Program-made: the position numbers and the translations under genes
Shown: in pieces, positions 58,701 to 64,000 of the stretch
Layout of the letters: every line of letters begins with the position of its first letter
Position numbering within the stretch: the first letter of the stretch is position 1
Source: Leptolyngbya sp. SIO1E4
GTDB taxonomy: Bacteria > Cyanobacteriota > Cyanobacteriia > Phormidesmidales > Phormidesmidaceae
Length of the DNA: 64,000 bases
Assembly: GCA_010672825.2 (NCBI GenBank)
Contig: JAAHFU020000003.1
Location: 806,001-870,000 of the forward strand
Direction: 5' to 3'
Notes under the pieces: generated by a model
Database searches by the model: none
The model's input: the letters and a program-made list of their open reading frames with translations, nothing else
What the model was told of the DNA's origin: nothing

Positions 58701-61241
58701 ATGTATGATTCGTTGTCGTCTGAGGCCAGGCTAAAGCTGATTCAATGCCTCAATGGCTTGCCACAGACTCAGTTTGAGGAGTTAGTCTTTGCTTTAAATG
58801 TTGCTCTGGGTGTTCTTCCAGGGAAGGAAGCGGCTCATGGACTTCGCACTAAAGCCCTGATGGAATGGGTGGAAGGCCCAACCGGATCCGGACTGCGAGC
58901 TTTGCTCGACCTCCTTTCAAAGTATGTTGACCTCGAAACCACTCTCTCAGGTGCTATTCCTACCGATACCCATTGGTTGGTTCCCTATCCCCGCAATCCG
59001 TTCTTTACGGGGCGAGAGGATTTGCTTCAACAGATGTACGATACTCTGATCTGCCATCAACGGGCAGCCCTCACTCAACACAAACGAGCCGCTTTGAAGG
59101 GGTTAGGAGGCATCGGTAAGACTCAGACAGCGGTGGAGTATGTCTATCGCTATCAAAGCAAATACAAGCATATTTTCTGGGTCAGAGCTGAGCAAACAGA
59201 AGAGCTGCTCGCCAGCTACAGCAACATTGCTCAAGCCTTGCAATTACCGGGCTATGACCCGACTGATCGCCCTGCAGTGGTGGGATTAGTCAAGCGGTGG
59301 TTAGAAGCGAATGAGCGCTGGTTATTGGTCATCGATAACGCGGATGACCTGCGAGCCGTGCGACAATACCTTCCCCTTCGAGGGGCTGGACATCTGCTGC
59401 TCACGACACGGGCTCAAGCGCTCGGAGAAATCGCTCAGCCCCTGGAAGTGGCCAAAATGGGAGTGGATGAGGGGGCGTTATTTCTATTACGGCGATCCAA
59501 GGTGCTCTCAGAAGATGCGGATCTCTCTGCAGCATCTGAGGCGGATGTGGGGGTGGCGAGAGCGATCGTGGCGGAAATGGATGGTCTACCGCTCGCCCTG
59601 GATCAAGCGGGTGCTTATATCGAAGATCAGATACTGAGTCTCGAGGAGTATCGCGAGTATTTTCAAACTAAGAAAGCAGAGCTTCTCCAGGAAAGGGGGG
59701 GAGTCTCGGCTGATCATGACAGCGTCACAATCACCTTTAAATTGGCCTTTGAGAAAGTCGCTGACAAGAATGCAGCGGCGGCTGATTTACTACGAGTCTG
59801 TGCGTTTCTGGCTCCTGATGAGATTCCCGAGGAGATCTTTAGCGCAGGTGATGGACTGCTGGGAGAAGCCTTGAGCGTTGTGGCCCAGAGCAAACTGACC
59901 TTATCTAAGATCATTGCGAAAGCAGCTCGGTTTTCCTTGATTAGCCGTAATCCTCAGACCAAAACCTTAACCATTCATCGCCTGGTACAGGAGGTGTTGA
60001 GGGCTGAAATGGATGAGGAGAGCCAGAAACAATGGGCATCAGGGGTGGTAGAGGCTATTGCGAAGGTGTTTCCAAGTGCTAGTAAGCATGAAAATTGGCC
60101 GCAGTGCGATCGGGTGGCTGCCCATGCTCAGGTGGCTGCTCAATTGATGACTGACTATGGTTTGGCATCTGAGACCGCTGCGCAGCTGCTAAACAATACT
60201 GGTTACTACTTCAATGAGCAAGGGCGCTATGAGGAGGCCGAACCCCTCTACACCCAAGCCCTGGAAATGAACCAGCAGCTATTGGGAAAGAGCCATCCCT
60301 CTATCGCCCTCAATCTGAATAATCTTGCGGGGCTCTACCAGGCCCAAGGGCGCTATGAGGAGGCCGAACCCCTCTTAACCCAAGCTCTGGAAATGAACCA
60401 GCAGCAGTTGGGCCAGAGCCATCCCTCTATCGCCCTCAATCTGAATAATCTTGCGGGGCTCTATAAGGACCAAGGGCGCTATGAGGAGGCCGAACCCCTC
60501 TTAACCCAAGCCCTGGAAATGAGACAGCAGCTATTGGGAAAGAGCCATCCCCAGGTCGCTCTCAGCCTGAATAATCTCGCGTTGCTCTACCGAGACCAAG
60601 GACGCTATGAGGAAGCCGAACCCCTCTACACCCAAGCCCTGGAAATGTTCCAGCAGCTGTTGGGAAAGAGCCATCCCCAGGTCGCTCTCAGTCTGAATAA
60701 TCTCGCGGGGCTCTATAAGGACCAAGGGCGCTATGAGGAAGCCGAACCCCTCTGCATCCAAGCCCTGGAAATGTCCCAGCAGCTCTTGGGCCAGAGTCAT
60801 CCCCAGGTCGCTCTCAGTCTGAATAATCTCGCGATGCTCTACTCTGACCAAGGGCGCTATGAGGCCGCCGAACCCCTCTTAAACCAAGCCCTGGAAATGA
60901 GACAGCAGCTGTTGGGTCAGCGCCATCCCTCTGTCGCCACCAGTCTGAATGATCTCGCGGCGCTCTATAAGGACCAAGGGCGCTATGGGGAAGCCGAACC
61001 CCTCTACACCCAAGCCCTGGAGATGTTCCAGCAGCTATTGGGAAAGAGCCATCCCTCTATCGCCAGCAGCCTGAATAATCTTGCAGTGCTCTACGACGCC
61101 CAAGGGCGCTATGAAGAAGCCGAACCCCTCCACCTCCAAGCCCTGGCTATTTTTGAGCAGGTTCTAGGACTAGAACATCCTCATACTCAGACTGTGAAAA
61201 GGAACCTCCAAATCCTCTTAAAAAAGAAAGAATCGCCGTGA
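58701..61241 (+). CDS. STAND protein: effector-associated-type N-terminus, NB-ARC, TPR repeats
   Basis: 846 residues. The N-terminal 75 (SEARLKLIQCLNGLPQTQFE and on to GSGLRALLDLLSKY) look like a small helical death-like/effector-associated adaptor domain. NB-ARC follows: Walker A ALKGLGGIGKTQTAVEYVYR near 132, LLVIDNADDLRAVRQYLPLR, HLLLTTRAQALGEIAQPLEV and GLPLALDQAGAYIEDQ. From about 500 come eight or so 42-residue TPR units with YEEAEPLYTQALEM. Such proteins sense a ligand, oligomerise and activate an effector recruited through the adaptor; the effector is not in the window that I can see. Confidence 0.85.
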   Translation: MYDSLSSEARLKLIQCLNGLPQTQFEELVFALNVALGVLPGKEAAHGLRTKALMEWVEGPTGSGLRALLDLLSKYVDLETTLSGAIPTDTHWLVPYPRNPFFTGREDLLQQMYDTLICHQRAALTQHKRAALKGLGGIGKTQTAVEYVYRYQSKYKHIFWVRAEQTEELLASYSNIAQALQLPGYDPTDRPAVVGLVKRWLEANERWLLVIDNADDLRAVRQYLPLRGAGHLLLTTRAQALGEIAQPLEVAKMGVDEGALFLLRRSKVLSEDADLSAASEADVGVARAIVAEMDGLPLALDQAGAYIEDQILSLEEYREYFQTKKAELLQERGGVSADHDSVTITFKLAFEKVADKNAAAADLLRVCAFLAPDEIPEEIFSAGDGLLGEALSVVAQSKLTLSKIIAKAARFSLISRNPQTKTLTIHRLVQEVLRAEMDEESQKQWASGVVEAIAKVFPSASKHENWPQCDRVAAHAQVAAQLMTDYGLASETAAQLLNNTGYYFNEQGRYEEAEPLYTQALEMNQQLLGKSHPSIALNLNNLAGLYQAQGRYEEAEPLLTQALEMNQQQLGQSHPSIALNLNNLAGLYKDQGRYEEAEPLLTQALEMRQQLLGKSHPQVALSLNNLALLYRDQGRYEEAEPLYTQALEMFQQLLGKSHPQVALSLNNLAGLYKDQGRYEEAEPLCIQALEMSQQLLGQSHPQVALSLNNLAMLYSDQGRYEAAEPLLNQALEMRQQLLGQRHPSVATSLNDLAALYKDQGRYGEAEPLYTQALEMFQQLLGKSHPSIASSLNNLAVLYDAQGRYEEAEPLHLQALAIFEQVLGLEHPHTQTVKRNLQILLKKKESP

Positions 61242-61242
61242 A

Positions 61243-62097
61243 TTATACTCCTTCACCTAAATTCCGTTGCCTCTCCCCTTCCCCGCCATAAAAGTGATCA
61301 TCCAGTCGCCGCATTAGCTCACGGGGTAGCTTTTTGGTCACATGCGCTGCCGGTTCTTCAATCCAGTCTTCATCCCGAATGCCGACCGACCTCAACCATT
61401 CCCGACACTGTTGATTGGCTTTGCGGCCCTTACCAAACCCATAGCGCTTAGCTAGCTCAGTGATAGTGGCACCGTCGTAGCGCTCAGAGCGACCATAGGC
61501 GTCTGTGACAACCGTGACAGATCGTTCCACTTCAACCACTGCATCGGGTTTACCAAACGCTAGGGCGGGCAGAGACGGATTGATCAATGCCAAAACGTGG
61601 GTACTGGCAGCGAGCCTTTCGTTGGCAGTTGCGGCTCTTTCTTTGGCATAGGCTGTTCTCTCTTGAGCCCTGGCTAACTCTAGTTCTAGCTTCAGCTTTT
61701 CAATCTCATATTGCTGGGCAGGGATGACCGTCTCTGCCTCACGCGTCTTGATGGCGAAGTAACTTTGGGCCGCAGCGATTGCAGGCTTCCGAGGATCTCC
61801 ATTCTGGGCAACAAGGTAACAAGCGTATCGGGAGAGATGATAATCCTTAAGCGTTTTTGCCCCTCCGTTGGGCATTTGCGATGTTTTCCCGGAGCCGGGA
61901 AAATGGTCTTCTGGCTCAAATCCAGAGTTAAAACAAGCCACCTGCGCCCGATCAATAACTCCGTCAAACCTCTCCCATTTTCGATACCCCAAGGCTGGCA
62001 TCAATTCACGAGCCGACCAATACTCAACGTCGCCTTCTGAGTGCTTGAGATCTTCAAAAACAGCCTTGGCTTGTTCGGTAATACTAAGATTGCTCAT
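61243..62097 (-). CDS. BRO/DinD-type phage protein
   Basis: 284 residues. N-terminal BRO-like/DinD pattern: EYWSARELMPALGYRKWERF, DGVIDRAQVACFNSGFEPED, YHLSRYACYLVAQNGDPRKP and IAAAQSYFAIKTREAE. A coiled coil (LKLELELARAQERTAYAKER) follows, then a C-terminal winged-helix-like part (ITELAKRYGFGKGRKANQQC). Related proteins are DNA-damage-induced. It overlaps the small regulator by 14 bases, forming a right-arm regulator operon that parallels the KilA-N genes on the left. Confidence 0.8.
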   Translation of the reverse strand: MSNLSITEQAKAVFEDLKHSEGDVEYWSARELMPALGYRKWERFDGVIDRAQVACFNSGFEPEDHFPGSGKTSQMPNGGAKTLKDYHLSRYACYLVAQNGDPRKPAIAAAQSYFAIKTREAETVIPAQQYEIEKLKLELELARAQERTAYAKERAATANERLAASTHVLALINPSLPALAFGKPDAVVEVERSVTVVTDAYGRSERYDGATITELAKRYGFGKGRKANQQCREWLRSVGIRDEDWIEEPAAHVTKKLPRELMRRLDDHFYGGEGERQRNLGEGV

Positions 62098-62377
62098 TGT
62101 GGTTCACCTCTTGGCCAGGGTTATAGTCGTCATCTTCAATGACGAGCAGATCATCTATGGAAATCTGCTGACCGGTTCGATGCGTCAACCACCGAGAAAG
62201 CCTTACTAGGGTTTCCCAATTACCCCGCTCAGTACCCTTACGCATCGTTGTAATGCTCCTGGGATTCATTCCAAGTTCCTTGGCGGCGACTTCGATCGTG
62301 ACGCCATCTGGCCAGAAGGAGCTTACATCAAGGGTTACTTTCACTGGGGCGGTTCCTAAAATCATGACCACCTCCAA
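62084..62377 (-). CDS. Cro/CI-like small DNA-binding regulator (right arm)
   Basis: 97 residues; an inner Met at 62362 (MILGTAPVKV) may be the start. HTH-like core TIEVAAKELGMNPRSITTMR, then WETLVRLSRWLTHRTGQQIS. It shares layout with the regulator at 42809 (xDxSxFWPxG/D...). It is divergent from 62520 across an operator-promoter block with a perfect 15-bp inverted repeat, the layout of a phage lysogeny switch. Confidence 0.7.
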   Translation of the reverse strand: MEVVMILGTAPVKVTLDVSSFWPDGVTIEVAAKELGMNPRSITTMRKGTERGNWETLVRLSRWLTHRTGQQISIDDLLVIEDDDYNPGQEVNHNEQS

Positions 62378-62428
62378 AATTACAGGCGACTAGTCGGTTA
62401 CTCAAGGTAGCCAGACTATCTGACTAGA

Positions 62429-62490
62429 ATGATAACCCAAGATTTTAGGTAGTCAACTACTTGACATCTTAAGTAGTTGACTACCATAAT
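62429..62490. promoter_or_regulatory. Divergent overlapping promoters with a 15-bp operator palindrome
   Basis: GGTAGTCAACTACTT (62448-62462) and AAGTAGTTGACTACC (62471-62485) are a perfect inverted repeat. Rightward promoter: TTGACA (62461-62466), 18 bases, CATAAT (62485-62490). Leftward: TTGACT (62451-62456 on the minus strand), 16 bases, TATCAT (62429-62434). Both -35 boxes lie in or touch the palindrome, so one bound regulator would control both. Confidence 0.7.
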
Positions 62491-62519
62491 AAGGCAAGCA
62501 AGCAACCCACCTCACTGCT

Positions 62520-62753
62520 ATGAAACTCACCTCTAACAGCCCTATCAATCAGCTTCGCCAAGCGATTTACGAGCGCTGCGGTGTGCTTCATTTCAGTCGG
62601 GGTTATCGCTCCAAAAAGCTGCGCCAGGTCTGCCATCTCGCTAATGGCCTTGACCTACGCCGTAAAGCCGATGTGGTTTATCTGGCAGAGCGACTCAGCA
62701 TCGTCGATCGCACTGTCATCCACGTTGATTTTGGAGTGCAAGTGGCTGCTTAA
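62520..62753 (+). CDS. Small basic protein, unknown
   Basis: 77 residues: MKLTSNSPINQLRQAIYERC, then GYRSKKLRQVCHLANGLDLR and LAERLSIVDRTVIHVDFGVQ. First gene right of the switch, about 23 bases after the expected transcript start. Basic middle suggests nucleic-acid binding. No family recognised. Confidence 0.5.
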   Translation: MKLTSNSPINQLRQAIYERCGVLHFSRGYRSKKLRQVCHLANGLDLRRKADVVYLAERLSIVDRTVIHVDFGVQVAA

Positions 62754-62847
62754 AGCGGGCATCTACCAACCAAAAGAGGCGCTGCCACTGTCCGACCAAA
62801 GACCAGCAACGCCTCCCTGCAAACCCTTCAGCAAAGGATTTGACCTT

Positions 62848-63156
62848 ATGTTAACCGAAGCTCCACCGATCACCGTCCTTACCCCTGCGACGGCTGCCCC
62901 ATCCAGCCAACCCCGGTCGATTCTCACTGACGAGGATTTACTTTTCCTCTATGACCGCAAAGAGCTGCGTTGCCTAGGGGCAAATGACGCCCACTTCGGC
63001 GATCGCCCTCGCTATCCACTAAGCGTCGTCTACATGACGGGCTACCGCGATCGCCTGGAAGACATGGCGAAACGCAATATCCCCACCGGCACTCGGACAA
63101 ATCAACCGATGATCGCTTGGGGCGAAGGCTACCAGACGGTAGCTGAGCATTTCTGA
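62848..63156 (+). CDS. Module gene a (copy 2), unknown
   Basis: 102 residues from MLTEAPPITVLTPATAAPSS; the frame upstream to 62581 overlaps the preceding gene and is not used. From ILTDEDLLFLYDRKELRCLG on it is nearly identical to copy 1; the N-terminal 35 residues differ completely. A hairpin (GAGGCG with CGCCTC) lies just upstream. Function unknown. Confidence 0.7.
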   Translation: MLTEAPPITVLTPATAAPSSQPRSILTDEDLLFLYDRKELRCLGANDAHFGDRPRYPLSVVYMTGYRDRLEDMAKRNIPTGTRTNQPMIAWGEGYQTVAEHF

Positions 63157-63224
63157 TGAGTTGGCTGATTCAGGCGATCGCGACGATTACCGCGATCGCC
63201 TTTCTTTTATCGCTTCTGATGTAG
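63156..63224 (+). CDS. 22-residue hydrophobic peptide (copy 2)
   Basis: Reads MSWLIQAIATITAIAFLLSL plus LM, with a TGATG overlap to gene a. It differs from copy 1 only where the 10-bp spacer between two HIP1 octamers is inverted. The frame survived that change. Confidence 0.45.
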   Translation: MSWLIQAIATITAIAFLLSLLM

Positions 63225-63233
63225 AGGACTGAC

Positions 63234-63524
63234 ATGCAAGAACTTTCGATCGCGCTACCCAAGGACGTTCCAACCCCTAAATATCAACTGTTTCAGTGGG
63301 TTCGCTATACCGCTAAACCTAGACCTGCTGAGGGCGTCATCACCGGCATGGGGTATATCAGCCCGGCTGTTGCCCTAGCAGAAGGGTTTGGTACCTGCGG
63401 CTGGCAATACGAGATCCGCCACGAAGCCGGTATCGGTAAGCCCTTAGAAGACCTGGTAGGCAAATGCTTCGAGGCTGAGATTGTTGAAGAATCCAACATC
63501 GAGGGAATGGATGATGACGCATGA
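63234..63524 (+). CDS. Module gene b (copy 2), unknown
   Basis: 96 residues: MQELSIALPKDVPTPKYQLF, then the conserved block ITGMGYISPAVALAEGFGTC and GWQYEIRHEAGIGKPLEDLV shared with copy 1. The C-terminus is shorter by an acidic insert. Overlaps gene c. Confidence 0.7.
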   Translation: MQELSIALPKDVPTPKYQLFQWVRYTAKPRPAEGVITGMGYISPAVALAEGFGTCGWQYEIRHEAGIGKPLEDLVGKCFEAEIVEESNIEGMDDDA

Positions 63525-63702
63525 CGACCTGATCCCCCTCGATATGGCAGCAGGGCTGGAGGTTGGCTACCGAAAGCCCTATCGAGGCTGGGCACTGAAA
63601 CATGAACTCGATGTCAGTCATCCCCTCACCTGGGCAATGTTTCGCCACGAAATGCTCTACATCGCCAGTCTGATGCCCTATTCGTTGTTGGGGGATGACT
63701 AG
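63514..63702 (+). CDS. Module gene c (copy 2), unknown
   Basis: 62 residues, MTHDDLIPLDMAAGLEVGYR onward, one substitution from copy 1. It overlaps gene b by 11 bases as in copy 1, and gene d follows after two bases. Confidence 0.7.
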   Translation: MTHDDLIPLDMAAGLEVGYRKPYRGWALKHELDVSHPLTWAMFRHEMLYIASLMPYSLLGDD

Positions 63703-63704
63703 CG

Positions 63705-64000
63705 ATGGCCACCACGGATCACTACACCCTCAACCGGCTACTAGAGCGCCTCAATAAACTCGAAGCGCGATCGCAACTTGGCTTTGGCCCTGCCCCAGTA
63801 ACCCGCACAATTCATTGCAAACGTCGGGAAGAGTGCCTTTGGTACTTCTGGAATGGCCCAGAAGGAGCAGAACCGATCGCTCATGAAGCCATCACCGGCT
63901 ATGCCCGTGAACTCAGGGTTTCGGCCAGCGAGTACAAAAACAAACCCACCTATCACCTGCAACTGGTGCTGGAGTGTCACAATCGCTCGTTTGTTTTGGA
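63705..64000 (+). CDS. Module gene d (copy 2), cut by the window edge
   Basis: 98 residues visible. MATTDHYTLNRLLERLNKLE and HCKRREECLWYFWNGPEGAE match copy 1 with a few conservative changes (YARELRVSASEYKNKPTYHL against YARELRITQSEYKNKPAYHL). The frame is still open at 64000. Confidence 0.7.
   Translation, partial: MATTDHYTLNRLLERLNKLEARSQLGFGPAPVTRTIHCKRREECLWYFWNGPEGAEPIAHEAITGYARELRVSASEYKNKPTYHLQLVLECHNRSFVL

Overview
The window reads as a cyanobacterial chromosome. The octamer GCGATCGC (HIP1) is scattered through genes and gaps. Several genes belong to families I know mainly from cyanobacteria: a DUF3370 protein, a Tll0287-like haem protein, a HCF164/TxlA-like thioredoxin, NP-DVA repeat surface proteins and pentapeptide proteins. 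No genus marker is present; a filamentous or Leptolyngbya-like host is only a guess.

Layout. (1) 1-2501: end of a repeat-rich surface protein and a DUF3370 protein. (2) 2502-3987: a gene-free stretch of nested short repeats, including a 209-bp MITE with a 10-bp target duplication. (3) 3988-15012: a haem and electron-transfer cluster. It holds a Rieske protein, long System II cytochrome c maturation proteins (CcsA-like and ResB), a two-domain globin with a C-terminal membrane anchor, penta- and hexahaem cytochromes c, a Tll0287-like monohaem lipoprotein, a cytochrome-b-like membrane protein, a thioredoxin, a small membrane protein and a ChaN-like haem-binding lipoprotein. I infer one respiratory or redox pathway. 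(4) 15.4-30.1 kb: ordinary chromosome, with a B12-dependent ribonucleotide reductase, a sulfatase-fold enzyme without the formylglycine motif, Lgt, a ParA-like ATPase, a histidine-kinase-like protein without its histidine, and a MarR regulator with three perfect-pattern operators. (5) 30.6-37.3 kb: a small broken genomic island flanked by a 22-bp direct repeat from the 3' end of a tRNA-Ser-like sequence. It carries a tyrosine recombinase cut by an IS5/IS427-type element, a nuclease-NTPase gene split by one in-frame TGA, a toxin-antitoxin pair and a 488-bp tandem duplication that made a chimeric ORF. (6) 37.4-64 kb: phage- or plasmid-like DNA with small overlapping genes, structured intergenic DNA, Cro/CI-like regulators beside GIY-YIG, KilA-N and BRO/DinD genes, a nuclease-ParA/ParB-like operon, a NACHT NTPase, tail genes, a tape-measure protein and an NB-ARC/TPR STAND protein. 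No capsid, portal or terminase gene was recognised.

Region 6 is arranged as a large imperfect palindrome centred near 52.5 kb. A five-gene module at 40.4-41.8 kb (minus) recurs in the same order at 62.8-64 kb (plus). Small regulators with partner genes sit just inside each copy and point inward. A perfect 37-bp inverted repeat lies further in, at 46.90 and 58.63 kb. Between the two modules, a 10-bp spacer between two HIP1 octamers is flipped relative to its flanks.

The strongest candidates for undescribed biology are the globin-multihaem-cytochrome b cluster, the nuclease-ParA with its ParB/SAP-like partner, the interrupted 1004-codon nuclease-NTPase, and the palindromic phage-like region carrying two different STAND NTPases.
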